Under the pieces are notes generated by a model. It ran no database searches, had not been told where the DNA came from, and was given only the letters and a program-made list of their open reading frames with translations. A stretch of 64,000 bases of DNA from Flavobacterium pectinovorum (GTDB lineage Bacteria > Bacteroidota > Bacteroidia > Flavobacteriales > Flavobacteriaceae), in the NCBI RefSeq assembly GCF_900142715.1, contig NZ_FRBX01000005.1, positions 186,001 to 250,000 of the forward strand, given 5' to 3'. Made by a program: the position numbers and the translations under genes. Shown piece after piece: positions 52,133 through 62,340 of the stretch; the first letter of the stretch is position 1, and every line of letters starts with the position of its first letter.

Positions 52133-52990
52133 ATGAAAAGCTTAGCCCCAATTTTTCTAGCTTTTATATTTTCATTGAATATTTATGCAGATACTGTTTC
52201 AGAAAAAGAGAAAAATGCCTTAATTAAATTTTATAATGCGACAAATGGGAAGCATTGGAAAATAAAATGGGATTTATCCACTTCTGTTTTAGATTGGTAT
52301 GGTGTTCAGGTTGAAGACGGAAAAGTAATTGCACTGAATTTATCTGATAATAATTTGCAGGGAGAATTGCCTTCTGAATTTTTTAATTTGGTATTTTTAA
52401 AAAGCATCGATTTGCATCAAAATAATCTTAAAGGGTCATTGTTAAATGCAATCGAAAACCTGAAAGAACTTGAAATTTTGAATATTTCTGATAATAAATT
52501 AACCGGATCTTTACCGAAATCTATTTGCGAATTAAAAAAACTTAAAGATTTAGAACTTTTTAAAAATAAAATTTCAGGAGAATTACCATTGGAAATCGGA
52601 CAGTTAGCACAATTGGAAATTCTTGCTTTGTTTAATAATGAAATTAAAGGCGATTTACCTGGTTCATTATATAAAATTTCTACTTTAAAAGTATTACTTT
52701 TGAATAATAATAAACTTACAGGAATTTTGAATCCTGAAATTATAAATTTTCATGCTTTGCAAAATTTAAGTTTATTTGATAATAATTTGGAAGGTGAAAT
52801 TCCGGGTGGACTTGAAAAATTACATAATTTAACTGAATTGAATTTGTCTTATAATAAATTTAAAGGAACTGTTTCTAAGAACTTGGCCGTATTAGATGTT
52901 TTAAATATGACTATGCTTGACGAAAACGGAAATCCTGTTTTACTAGAAATTAATACTGAAAAAGAAACTACAATTGTTACCCAAAATTAA
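52133..52990 (+). CDS. Exported leucine-rich-repeat protein
   Basis: A 285-residue protein with a signal peptide ending SLNIYAD (about 19 residues) and a plant-type LRR cap (ALIKFYNATNGKHWKIKWDL). At least eight LRRs of about 24 residues follow, of the pattern LxxLxLSxNxLxGxLPxxxxxL, such as VIALNLSDNNLQGELPSEFF and LKVLLLNNNKLTGILNPEI. It probably binds protein or polysaccharide outside the inner membrane. It has no obvious T9SS sorting domain and is followed by a strong terminator. Confidence 0.88.
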   Translation: MKSLAPIFLAFIFSLNIYADTVSEKEKNALIKFYNATNGKHWKIKWDLSTSVLDWYGVQVEDGKVIALNLSDNNLQGELPSEFFNLVFLKSIDLHQNNLKGSLLNAIENLKELEILNISDNKLTGSLPKSICELKKLKDLELFKNKISGELPLEIGQLAQLEILALFNNEIKGDLPGSLYKISTLKVLLLNNNKLTGILNPEIINFHALQNLSLFDNNLEGEIPGGLEKLHNLTELNLSYNKFKGTVSKNLAVLDVLNMTMLDENGNPVLLEINTEKETTIVTQN

Positions 52991-53054
52991 TCGTGCTTAT
53001 GAATGAATTTTACTCTCGTTAACAAGTTGATTAAATATATTTAGTTAATTGTTG

Positions 53055-53085
53055 AAAACCGTAACTCTCGTTACGGTTTTTTTTT
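53055..53085 (+). terminator. Terminator of the LRR gene
   Basis: A 10-bp perfect stem (53055-53064 with 53071-53080), 6-nt loop, T run of nine. Confidence 0.85.
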
Positions 53086-53229
53086 GCCGTATTTTTTGAT
53101 ATTTCGATGATAATCAGAGTAATAGTGATATTTAAACAATCTTTCTTATTGTAAGTGACTTAAAATTAATTAGTTATGATTTGGTTTGGGTTTTGAGGCT
53201 AAATATTTTTAATTTCTAAATATAAAATT

Positions 53230-53847
53230 ATGAGTGTTTATCAAAATGAAAGAACCGCATTGATATTGATTGATCCTTTTAATGATTTCCTTTCTGAGAA
53301 TGGAAAACTTTGGCCTTTTGTAAAAGAAACTGTCCAGAATGGAAATGTCGTTCAGAATATGAAAAATGTTTTAGCGGCAGCAAGGAAACATAAAATTCAA
53401 ATTGTTTATGCACCACACAGACATACTCAAAAAGGAGATTATTTAAATTGGAAATTTTTTTCTCCATCACATAATGGCAGTAAAAATTTGACGCTTTTTG
53501 AAAAGGGCAGCTGGGGTGCAGAATTTCATCCGGAACTTTTGCCGGAAGATGGAGATTTAATAGCGCAAAATCATTGGACAGCGAGTGGTTTTGCTAATAC
53601 TGACTTGGATTTTCTTTTAAAAATGCACGATATCGATCATATTATAATTGCTGGAATGCGAGCAAATACCTGTATTGATTCTACTGCAAGATATGGTGTT
53701 GAATTAGGTTATCATGTTACCTTAATTAAGGACGGAATTGGTGCTTTTAATCAGGAAGAAATAAAAGCTACTGTAGAAACTAATTTTCCCAATTACGGGC
53801 ATTCTCTTTTATCTGCAGCTGAATTTGTAAAATCTTTAGAGTCATAA
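53230..53847 (+). CDS. Isochorismatase-like cysteine hydrolase
   Basis: A 205-residue protein of the cysteine-hydrolase (isochorismatase-like) fold with Asp15 in LILIDPFNDF and the nucleophile Cys148 in GMRANTCIDSTARYGVELGY. The third catalytic residue of the family, a Lys usually placed just before the (E/N)HW word, reads Gln113 in IAQNHWTASGF. The active site may therefore be altered, a judgement made from memory of the family. The substrate is unknown. The next gene begins 2 bp after the stop, so the two are co-transcribed. Confidence 0.88.
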   Translation: MSVYQNERTALILIDPFNDFLSENGKLWPFVKETVQNGNVVQNMKNVLAAARKHKIQIVYAPHRHTQKGDYLNWKFFSPSHNGSKNLTLFEKGSWGAEFHPELLPEDGDLIAQNHWTASGFANTDLDFLLKMHDIDHIIIAGMRANTCIDSTARYGVELGYHVTLIKDGIGAFNQEEIKATVETNFPNYGHSLLSAAEFVKSLES

Positions 53848-53849
53848 AC

Positions 53850-54380
53850 ATGGAAATACTTGCTGAATCTACTGCAACAGCAATAATCCATTGTGCTGCA
53901 GAAAAAATAAATCTTTCAGAATGGCTTTTTACATTGAAAGATCATGAATATCAATCTTGCTCAGAAGGGCATATTGCTGGCGGAATTTCAATTTCAAAAG
54001 ATGGAAAAAGAATGTCAATAAATGTTGAAAAAGTTGCCGATAATCTTCTGGTACAGCATTATATTGAAGAAATAGGAGGTAGAAATCATTGCAGAGTAAA
54101 TTCTGTATCAGATTCAATTTCTTCTTTGGGAACAACAAAATTAAGAATTACCTGGGAGTTAAAAGTTACAGCGTTATCTAATGACAGCTGTGAGTTTTCT
54201 AATCGTGTAATTGTGAGCGCAACCGAAGAGTTTTTAGCGTTATTAAAATCAATTAATATTACTGATTTAGCAATCGTAAAAAGTCAGATGCTGCAAAATG
54301 TTGTATTACATAATGAAGAGGAAACACCTTTGTTTGCTATTAATATCGAACGTAAAGCAATTGCCGATATTTGGAATTAA
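53850..54380 (+). CDS. Hypothetical cytosolic protein coupled to the isochorismatase-like gene
   Basis: A 176-residue protein, not recognised. It has alternating beta strands and a long C-terminal helix (TTKLRITWELKVTA, CEFSNRVIVSATEEFLALLK), the general order of SRPBCC/START-like lipid-binding folds, but this is only a guess. His and Cys residues are concentrated in the first 70 positions (IIHCAAEKI, YQSCSEGHIAGG). It lies 2 bp after the isochorismatase-like gene, so the two products probably act together. Confidence 0.6.
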   Translation: MEILAESTATAIIHCAAEKINLSEWLFTLKDHEYQSCSEGHIAGGISISKDGKRMSINVEKVADNLLVQHYIEEIGGRNHCRVNSVSDSISSLGTTKLRITWELKVTALSNDSCEFSNRVIVSATEEFLALLKSINITDLAIVKSQMLQNVVLHNEEETPLFAINIERKAIADIWN

Positions 54381-54409
54381 ATTATCATTAAGCCTTAAAT
54401 AAAAAATTC

Positions 54410-54435
54410 TTGAAATAGAATTTATAGTAACTTTG
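54410..54435 (+). promoter_or_regulatory. Candidate promoter of the 101-residue gene
   Basis: TAACTTTG at 54428-54435 matches TAnnTTTG; a TTG lies at 54410-54412 with a short 15-bp spacer. The implied leader is about 110 nt, long for this window. Confidence 0.35.
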
Positions 54436-54555
54436 CCATAAATTGATATTTAAGAATCAGTTTGTGAAACAACATGTTTTTTTTTCATAACTTTAATATT
54501 GAATACGATCTGAAGTGAAGGAAAAACTAATTTTAAAACTCTAAATACTAAAATT

Positions 54556-54861
54556 ATGGTAATACAGTATCAAGGTGAACAATACGGAAAACCGACCACA
54601 TTTACGATAAGAATCATTGGAAACAATCTTTCTAAAAGTAGTTCAAATTACCAAATTGATTTGTTGGTAGGCGACAAACAATTGCCAACTTTTACAACAT
54701 CAATTCACCAAAGTTTGTCAAATTGTTTAAAAGAGATCTATTTATTCAGAAAGCATAACGGAATTACATTCAATGCGTCTTCAGAAAAAATTGCGCCACT
54801 TTTAGTGCCATATGATCAGGTTTTATATAATTATAATAAATATGCTTTGTTTATGGCTTAG
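54556..54861 (+). CDS. Small hypothetical protein
   Basis: A 101-residue cytosolic protein, not recognised. It opens VIQYQGEQYGKPTTFTIRII, is mostly beta in the first half, and ends with a Tyr/Asn-rich stretch (PYDQVLYNYNKYALFMA). It is monocistronic, with a long leader and a terminator at 54885-54920. Confidence 0.6.
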   Translation: MVIQYQGEQYGKPTTFTIRIIGNNLSKSSSNYQIDLLVGDKQLPTFTTSIHQSLSNCLKEIYLFRKHNGITFNASSEKIAPLLVPYDQVLYNYNKYALFMA

Positions 54862-54884
54862 GCTTTAGAATTGATAAAATAAAT

Positions 54885-54920
54885 AAAGACTGTTCAATTT
54901 CTGGGCAGTCTTTTTTTTAT
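54885..54920 (+). terminator. Terminator after the 101-residue gene
   Basis: AAAGACTG (54885-54892) pairs with CAGTCTTT (54906-54913) and is followed by a T run. Confidence 0.8.
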
Positions 54921-55068
54921 CTGAAATTCACCGTTAAACGCATTGCATAATTTCATTCAATTTTTGATATAATAAAATAATATAGGTATTTTCTTGGTTT
55001 TAATGATTAATATTTAAATTAATGTTCTATTTACCCTAATTTATTGTTTTTTTTTAGTAAACAGCTGT

Positions 55069-55097
55069 TTGCTAGTTAATATAAAACATTATTTTTG
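55069..55097 (+). promoter_or_regulatory. Promoter of the large secreted operon
   Basis: TTG at 55069-55071 and TATTTTTG at 55090-55097, with an 18-bp spacer, match the Bacteroidota -33/-7 consensus. Transcription start would be near 55103, giving a leader of about 25 nt before the ATG at 55129. Confidence 0.65.
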
Positions 55098-55128
55098 CCT
55101 TTTTTAACATGGAAATAATTACACATTA

Positions 55129-57195
55129 ATGTCAAAAAGCAAGCTTCTTTTTTTATTCATATTATTTGTATCCTTATCGTATTCTCAGACCAAAAAAGCT
55201 ACTGTAATGGTCAATGCCAGAGCTCAAAAAGATAAAATTTTGATTCGTTGGGCAATAAACTCACCAAGCGAATGGCAAAAAGCAAATAAAAAAGGATTTG
55301 TAATTACAAGGACAACTATATTGAGGGATGGTGTTGTTTTGCCAAAACCCGAAAAAATACTACTTACTCCAAAATCATTAGTGCCTGAGCCTTTAGATTC
55401 CTGGCTTGATTTAGTACAAAAAGATAATAATATAGCTATTATAGCTCAATCTATTTATGGTGAAAGTTTTGAAGTAAGTGCAGCTAAAGAAGGAGATTTG
55501 TCCAAAATAGTAAATATGGCCGATGAACTGGATCAGCGATATACTTTTGCTTTATATGCAGCCGATATGAGCTTTGAAGGTGCATTAAAGGCAGGTTGGG
55601 GATTTGTAGATACCAATGTAAAGAAAAATGAAGTTTATGCTTATCAGGTAAGTGTTTTTGAAAGTCCAAAAGTCAAGGAGTCATCTTATATGATAGGTCT
55701 GAAAGATTATACTACTTTACCTGCCCCTACTGATTTTATTGCAATTCCTGATGATAAAAAAGTAATGCTATCATGGGATTATGAAACTTTTAAAAGAATT
55801 TATACTTCTTTTATGGTAGAGAAATCTTCAGACGGAGTCAATTTTAGTCCCATCGCTACTACGCCTTTAGTAAACCTGAATGATAAAGATGAGCATCCTT
55901 CAAAATCGATGTATTATATCGATACACTTAGCGTAAACGATAAAATATATCAATATAGGTTATATGGTATAACTTCATTTGGAGAAAAAGGAGAATTGAC
56001 AAAACCTATTACTGCAAAAGGGGTGGCTGCTATAGTTACTCCGGCAAGGCTTGTAGATTATAATATTGTTAACTCAAACGAGGTTAATTTAGAATGGGAT
56101 TACCCTAAAGATTCTGAAGGTTTTATTCAGGGTTATGAAATCAATTTAGCCAATAATGACAAAGGTCCGTATAAAGTAGTTTCTAAAATGATTCCTCCGT
56201 CGGAGAGAAAACTCAATTTTAAGGAGAATTTATATCCGTCCAATTATTTTACCATTTCTGTTGTTGGTAAAAACAACCAGCGTTTAACATCTCAGAGTAT
56301 GTTGGTTCAGCCTGTAGATTCTATACCGCCCGCAAAACCAATCGGATTAGAAGGCGTAATAGATAGCCTTGGAGTGGTGCGACTAAAATGGAAAGCGAAT
56401 CTGGAAAAAGATTTAAGAGGTTATCGAATTTTAAAAGCCAATAATCCCGATGAAGAATTTGTAGATATTTATCACAAATCGTATGTGGGTAATGATTACA
56501 AAGACAGCGTGAGTCTTAAAATGACGAACAGTAAAGTATATTACAGAATTGCTGCAGAAGACATGCGATTTAATATTTCAGATCCATCTGATGTTTTGGT
56601 GTTGGATAAGCCCGATAAAATTCCGCCAGCGGCTCCGATTTTTAAGGATTATGATAATAAAGATGGCAAAGTACATTTAAAATGGATACGCAGTTATAGT
56701 GAAGATGTAGTAGGATATAGTCTTAGAAGGAGAGAGAAAGGACAGGAAAAATGGTTGGAGATTAAACAGATAAATGATACCATTCAGGAATTTACGGATG
56801 ACAGGGTAGAAAATAGAAAAACATACCAGTACGCTATTCTGGCAAAAGATAAAAGTAATCTTTGGTCGTCATTAGATCATTCTATAATAACCGTAAATGT
56901 ATTAAACTTTACTCCTGTTAAAGTAATTACATTTTTGCAGGGATTACCAGATAGAGAGAATAAAAAGATAGTATTAAGCTGGGATTATGCAAAAAATAAA
57001 GGCAAAGTCCTGGGGTTAAGTATTTACAAAAATGTAAAAGGAACTCCGCCAACTTTATGGAAGGAATTAAACGCAAACGTTTTTACTTTAGAAGATAAAA
57101 ATTTAAAAATTAATCAGGAATACGAATATCATTTGATTCCTAATCTGGAAAGCGACAGCCCTGCAAAGGCAGAAACCTTAACAGTTATATATTAA
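55129..57195 (+). CDS. Exported fibronectin type III repeat protein
   Basis: A 688-residue protein with a signal peptide ending VSLSYSQ (about 20 residues). It consists of about five to six FnIII-type domains, seen from words such as DKILIRWAINSPSEWQKANK, KKVMLSWDYETFKRIYTSF, NEVNLEWDYPKDSEG, GVVRLKWKANLEKDLRGYRI and GKVHLKWIRSYSEDVVGYSL. It has no type A or B T9SS sorting domain, so it may stay in the periplasm or use another route. It is the first gene of a tightly packed operon. The next gene starts 4 bp after the stop, and the third starts 5 bp after the second. Confidence 0.85.
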   Translation: MSKSKLLFLFILFVSLSYSQTKKATVMVNARAQKDKILIRWAINSPSEWQKANKKGFVITRTTILRDGVVLPKPEKILLTPKSLVPEPLDSWLDLVQKDNNIAIIAQSIYGESFEVSAAKEGDLSKIVNMADELDQRYTFALYAADMSFEGALKAGWGFVDTNVKKNEVYAYQVSVFESPKVKESSYMIGLKDYTTLPAPTDFIAIPDDKKVMLSWDYETFKRIYTSFMVEKSSDGVNFSPIATTPLVNLNDKDEHPSKSMYYIDTLSVNDKIYQYRLYGITSFGEKGELTKPITAKGVAAIVTPARLVDYNIVNSNEVNLEWDYPKDSEGFIQGYEINLANNDKGPYKVVSKMIPPSERKLNFKENLYPSNYFTISVVGKNNQRLTSQSMLVQPVDSIPPAKPIGLEGVIDSLGVVRLKWKANLEKDLRGYRILKANNPDEEFVDIYHKSYVGNDYKDSVSLKMTNSKVYYRIAAEDMRFNISDPSDVLVLDKPDKIPPAAPIFKDYDNKDGKVHLKWIRSYSEDVVGYSLRRREKGQEKWLEIKQINDTIQEFTDDRVENRKTYQYAILAKDKSNLWSSLDHSIITVNVLNFTPVKVITFLQGLPDRENKKIVLSWDYAKNKGKVLGLSIYKNVKGTPPTLWKELNANVFTLEDKNLKINQEYEYHLIPNLESDSPAKAETLTVIY

Positions 57196-57199
57196 GCCT

Positions 57200-60100
57200 A
57201 TGAAGAAAATTTACTTATTCATCATTTTATTGATTTCAGGATTTGGGTTTGCTCAGGCTACCGTTCCAGAATTAGGTTCATACGAAGTTGTTTTTAATGG
57301 TTGGGCTTATGGAGATGAACATCACAATTGTGGTGTAGCATTTGTGACTCTCGAATTTAAGGCTTCAGGGGATAACTACAACCCTCTAAATATCACTTAC
57401 AGTGATAACAGAGTTACTGATACATACACTAATGTAAAAACTACATTTACAGCAGATAAAATTCCGGTGTCAATGTTTTTTTCTGCTTCCAGATATGATA
57501 GACAATCTTGCAGAGGAAACAGGCCTAATAATAGCGGAAGGATTACTACTACAGATAAATTTCATTGCTTAGATTACACCTTTGAATTTAAGCAATTTAA
57601 AAATGTGGTAGATGATGGAGATGGAATAGGAAGCTCCTCTTTTAATGTAAAAATTCGCCCAATTCTTGTAATTGCAGATCCTGGGAACAAGAATGAATTA
57701 CCTACAGACAAACAAATCACGATAGCATCAAATACAGGTTTTTCCTCATCAGAGTATAATTGGCAATATTCGCTTAATCTACAAGACCCTAATAGTTGGA
57801 TTGATATGCCGCAATTTGCTGAAAAATCAAGTTTTAGTGCTAGTGCTAAAGAAATTTTAGGGATAAATGCTGGAGAAAATCATGGAAAAGAAATCTATTT
57901 TAGACAAAAGGCATGTAATGTTTTCTCTGACCCTGTTACTTATATAGTTAGACAATCTGCTCCGGAAATAGTCTCAAAAACAGAAGAAAAAACGAGTTGT
58001 TTTGATAGCAAAGATGGTAAGCTGATTTTAAAATTCAACAGACCATTATTCAATACAGAAAAATTGACTTTTAGTATTAGACAATTTGACGAAAAAGAGG
58101 GGAAATGGATGTCAGTTGTATGTTCATCACAGGGGCCACAAGATCTAATTTCTCTTGATGGAAACAATAGTTACAAATTTCCATGTGATTTTTCAAAAGG
58201 ACAATACGGAATTGCATTTACAGGATTTATAAACGGATCAAGTACTGGGTCTCCACATACTGAGATTGATCCTTATATTTTTAATATAGATTCACCAACA
58301 CCTGTTGATTTTTCTGTTGTCACGAAAAGAGATATTAATTGTTTTGGAGGAGCAGATGGCGAAATTGACATTTTGGCTACAGGAGGTATTGAAAATGGTA
58401 TTTATCAATATTCAACAGATAGAGGATCAAGCTGGAAGAATTTTTCAGATGTTGATAAAACTACCATAAGCGGACTTTCTTTGGGATTATGTTATATAAA
58501 AGTACGAAAATTAAGAAATTCAGATGATATTGTTGGCTGTATAGCAAAAAAAGCAGACAATAATGATAAAGAATTATCAGAAAATATTGGTCAGCCTGCA
58601 AGTGCACTTGAATTAGTGAAAATTACTTCGGTAAATCCAACTTTTAACAAAGCAGAAAATGGTAAAATTACGGCTTCAATTACTGGGGGCACTCCAATTA
58701 GTGGAAATTCATATTCCTATATTTGGAAGAATAGTAAGGATGAAACCGTCGCAGCGAGTAAATCATCAGCTGTTTTTTTAAATGATATTTTTGCTATTAC
58801 ACTGAACAATGTACCTGCTGATACTTATACATTATATATTACAGATGCCAGAAACTGTACTTTAGATCCATTAAAAGTAACTGATTTAGTAACTGTTTTA
58901 GATGATCCTGATCCAATTGAAATTGAATTAGAAATTATTCAGGGAATTTCCTGTAATACAGCAAATTTAGATCCAACCGGAGATGAGACTGTCGTTTCAG
59001 ATGCAATTTTAAAAGCAACAGTAAAAGGTGGTATTAAGTTTACCGGAACACAAAATGGTGGTTTGCCTTATATCTTTAACTGGTCAAAATACAATACAGA
59101 AACAAGTAAGTGGGATAAATTAGAAGATTATAAAACCGATACAGCAACTGGCCTTTCAGAAGGAATCTATTCGCTAAATGTTGAAGATGCTAATAAAATT
59201 GTAAAAGGAACTTATGATACAAAAGATTTAATAACAGCAATTCCCACAACACAAGAAATTTTAGAGCCAAAGAAACTGGAATTAGTATTTGATTCGCTAA
59301 ATGTTTCCTGTCATGGAGGCAAGAATGGCTGGGTTATAGCAACCGTAACCAAAGGAGAAGCTCCGTATAAGTATAAATGGTTTAATGTAGGGACGGGAAC
59401 TATTGAAGGAAACAAAATTTCGAACTTAACAAAAGGAGAATATTTTGTAGAAGTTACAGCTGCAAATGGCTGTTTTATAAAAGATAGTATCACAATTGGT
59501 GAGCCAACAGAAGAAGTTAAAATTAATTATGCAGAGATTTTTACACCTACTTTTTCAGGAGCTACAAATGGAAGAATCGTAGCGAAGATAACGGGTGGAA
59601 CACCATATGATGATAAATCATATAATTATGAATGGAAAAATAGTAAAGGAATAATACAAACTACAACTGACATAATAGAAAATGGAGTTTATACCATTAC
59701 ACTAAATGGAGTTCCGGCTGATGATTATTTTTTGACAATTAAAGATAAAAATTATAACGAAGCTGCGAGTCAAATTGTTAATTGTTCTGTTTTAGAGTCA
59801 AAAGTAACCTTAAATGAACCTGATCCTTTAAAAGTTGTATTCGAAATAGTTAGAACTATTTCGTGTAATACAAGTAATGAATTTGGAAACGATAAAGATA
59901 CAACACCACAAGACGGTCAACGAGATGAATCGCAGGATGGAATTTTGAAGGCGCATGTAACAGGGGGAACTCCGCTTGCACTAGATAAAAATAATGGATT
60001 GCCTTATTATTTTTATTGGAAAAAACAGGAGGAAAATGGTTCGTGGACAGATTTGCCTAATATTACAAGTGAAACCGCTTCTAATCTTTCTTATGGAAAT

Positions 60101-62335
60101 TATGCCTTAAACGTGAAGGACAGAAATGGTATTATGCTGGGAACTTATGTTAATAATGTACTAACACAGCAAATAGATGTTACTCAATTAATGGAAGAAC
60201 CATCAAAATTATCTGTAACTATTACTCATGGTGATGTTTTTTGTAACGGTGGAAATGACGGTTGGGCTACAGCAAGTGCTGTGGGAGGTACACCTCCGTA
60301 TGAATATGTATGGTCGAATGAGGTAAAAATTGATGAAAATACAATTTTAAAAGCGGGTAAATATTTGGTGTCTGTTACAGATTTTAGAGGATGTACTACA
60401 CAAGCAGAGGTTACAATTACCGAACCAAAAACACCTATTTCTATAAAATATAAAGAAGTTCTGAACCCGAGTTTTTATAAGGCAACCAATGGAAAAATTG
60501 TTGTAGAAGTTACCGGTGGAACCATTTTTTCAGACAATACCTATTGGTTTGAATGGAAAAACAGTAAAGGCATAATACAAACTACAACCACTACCAATTT
60601 TAATAATGATATATACACTATTTCTTTAAATGGAGTTGGCGAAGAACTATATAGCTTAACGGTTCGTGATGCAAATTACGATGCGGCTAAAAATAAAACA
60701 AGCTGTACAGTTGCCAATTCTATTACAACTTTAGATGATCCGGATCCGCTTGAAGTAACTTTTGAGGTAGTTCGTACTATTTCTTGTAATGTAGGTAATG
60801 AATTTGGAAATGAAACAGATGCAAATCCACAAGACAATCAAAGAGATGAATCTCAGGATGGTATTCTGTTCGCTCATGTAAAAGGTGGAATTCAGTTAGA
60901 GGCTACAAAAAACAATGGATTACCTTATTTTTATACATGGAAAAAACAAAAAGGTAATTCCTGGATTATCTGGAACGATCACGATGAAACTGCAGAAAAT
61001 TTATCAGATGGCAATTACGCCCTGAATATTGAAGATGCTAACGGAATAAAATTGGGAACTTATATCAATAATGTTTTGGTTGAAGAAAAAGACGCTACAC
61101 AAAATATGCCGGAACCTTCAAAATTACAATTATCCTTCACCAAGTTTGATGTTGGCTGTACAACAGGAGATGATGGTTGGGCAGAAGCGCGTGTTACAGG
61201 AGGAACTCCGCCATATACTTACGAGTGGACAAATGGTGAGATAACACCTAAAATAGAAAACATTACAACAAATAATTACTTTGTAATAGTAACAGATGCA
61301 AAAGGATGTGTCGTTCAGGGAAGTATTTTTGTAGGTGATCCAAATGGAATATTAACCACAGAAAGTATTATAAACCCAGTTTGTTCTAAAGGAAATGATG
61401 GTTCAATAGAACTAAATGTTACTGGAGGAAACTTACCATACAGCTATTTATGGAACACTGGAGCTACTACTAAAGATTTAAATAATCTGAAAGCAGGAAA
61501 TTATGAAGTGACTATAACCTGTCCGGATTGTTGTGTGTACAAAAAGAGATTTGTTTTAAAAGATCCGGAAGCAGTTATTGTTAATATTGGTCCAGACAGA
61601 ACATTATGTAGTGAACAAAGCCTGGACTTAGATGCTACAATTACCGATGAAAATGCACAATACAGCTGGACATCTACAAACGGATTTACATCAAATGAAG
61701 CAAAAATAAATGTATCAAAAGCCGGAACTTATCAGGTAAAAGTAACTTCAGGACTAGGTTGCATTAGCGAAGATGAAATTGTAATAAAAACAAGTCAGGC
61801 TATTATTAGTTCAGAGTTTTTATTGAGTTCACAAGCCTATTTAGATGAGGAAGTAATCTTAGTGAATACCAGTAATCCTTTTGGAGAAAGCACAAATTGG
61901 GTAATTCCTGACGGAGTAAAAATTGTAGAGCAAAAGGAAAAATACATAACCCTTAAGTTTGATGCAACAGGCGTATATGCCATTGGTTTAGAGCAAACGC
62001 AAGGAGAATGTTACGCAACATTCAGTAAAAATATTACCGTTGAAAAACGAAGTGGTTTACCAAATACAGGTACTACATCGCAATTTATTGTAGATTTTAT
62101 TGTAACTCCAAATCCAAGTAATGGTAATTTTAAAGCGCTTGTAACTTTAGAAAATATTAGTGCTGTAAATTTAAGGTTATTCGCTACGACGGGACAAAAT
62201 ACGATGATTCAGAAAAATGATTCAGGAAAGAAAAAATATGAAATAGATTTTGAGACGTCATTAGAATCCGGAATGTATATTCTGGTATTAGAAACAGGAC
62301 AACAAACATTGGTTAAAAAAATTATCATCTATTAA
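57200..62335 (+). CDS. SprB-repeat T9SS type A cargo protein (1711 residues)
   Basis: A very large exported protein. A signal peptide (ends GFGFAQ) is followed by a non-repetitive N-terminal part of about 270 residues and an SprB-type repeat region. The C-terminal Por_Secre_tail sorting domain covers about 1630-1711 (FIVTPNPSNGNFKA, SGMYILVLETGQQTLVKKII). Within 470-1390 three consecutive supermodules of about 305 residues recur. They begin near 473, 777 and 1084 with PTFNKAENGKITASITGG, PTFSGATNGRIVAKITGG and PSFYKATNGKIVVEVTGG, and each contains three SprB-like repeats. It is probably a surface adhesin exported by the T9SS. Confidence 0.9.
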   Translation: MKKIYLFIILLISGFGFAQATVPELGSYEVVFNGWAYGDEHHNCGVAFVTLEFKASGDNYNPLNITYSDNRVTDTYTNVKTTFTADKIPVSMFFSASRYDRQSCRGNRPNNSGRITTTDKFHCLDYTFEFKQFKNVVDDGDGIGSSSFNVKIRPILVIADPGNKNELPTDKQITIASNTGFSSSEYNWQYSLNLQDPNSWIDMPQFAEKSSFSASAKEILGINAGENHGKEIYFRQKACNVFSDPVTYIVRQSAPEIVSKTEEKTSCFDSKDGKLILKFNRPLFNTEKLTFSIRQFDEKEGKWMSVVCSSQGPQDLISLDGNNSYKFPCDFSKGQYGIAFTGFINGSSTGSPHTEIDPYIFNIDSPTPVDFSVVTKRDINCFGGADGEIDILATGGIENGIYQYSTDRGSSWKNFSDVDKTTISGLSLGLCYIKVRKLRNSDDIVGCIAKKADNNDKELSENIGQPASALELVKITSVNPTFNKAENGKITASITGGTPISGNSYSYIWKNSKDETVAASKSSAVFLNDIFAITLNNVPADTYTLYITDARNCTLDPLKVTDLVTVLDDPDPIEIELEIIQGISCNTANLDPTGDETVVSDAILKATVKGGIKFTGTQNGGLPYIFNWSKYNTETSKWDKLEDYKTDTATGLSEGIYSLNVEDANKIVKGTYDTKDLITAIPTTQEILEPKKLELVFDSLNVSCHGGKNGWVIATVTKGEAPYKYKWFNVGTGTIEGNKISNLTKGEYFVEVTAANGCFIKDSITIGEPTEEVKINYAEIFTPTFSGATNGRIVAKITGGTPYDDKSYNYEWKNSKGIIQTTTDIIENGVYTITLNGVPADDYFLTIKDKNYNEAASQIVNCSVLESKVTLNEPDPLKVVFEIVRTISCNTSNEFGNDKDTTPQDGQRDESQDGILKAHVTGGTPLALDKNNGLPYYFYWKKQEENGSWTDLPNITSETASNLSYGNYALNVKDRNGIMLGTYVNNVLTQQIDVTQLMEEPSKLSVTITHGDVFCNGGNDGWATASAVGGTPPYEYVWSNEVKIDENTILKAGKYLVSVTDFRGCTTQAEVTITEPKTPISIKYKEVLNPSFYKATNGKIVVEVTGGTIFSDNTYWFEWKNSKGIIQTTTTTNFNNDIYTISLNGVGEELYSLTVRDANYDAAKNKTSCTVANSITTLDDPDPLEVTFEVVRTISCNVGNEFGNETDANPQDNQRDESQDGILFAHVKGGIQLEATKNNGLPYFYTWKKQKGNSWIIWNDHDETAENLSDGNYALNIEDANGIKLGTYINNVLVEEKDATQNMPEPSKLQLSFTKFDVGCTTGDDGWAEARVTGGTPPYTYEWTNGEITPKIENITTNNYFVIVTDAKGCVVQGSIFVGDPNGILTTESIINPVCSKGNDGSIELNVTGGNLPYSYLWNTGATTKDLNNLKAGNYEVTITCPDCCVYKKRFVLKDPEAVIVNIGPDRTLCSEQSLDLDATITDENAQYSWTSTNGFTSNEAKINVSKAGTYQVKVTSGLGCISEDEIVIKTSQAIISSEFLLSSQAYLDEEVILVNTSNPFGESTNWVIPDGVKIVEQKEKYITLKFDATGVYAIGLEQTQGECYATFSKNITVEKRSGLPNTGTTSQFIVDFIVTPNPSNGNFKALVTLENISAVNLRLFATTGQNTMIQKNDSGKKKYEIDFETSLESGMYILVLETGQQTLVKKIIIY

Positions 62336-62340
62336 AAAAA

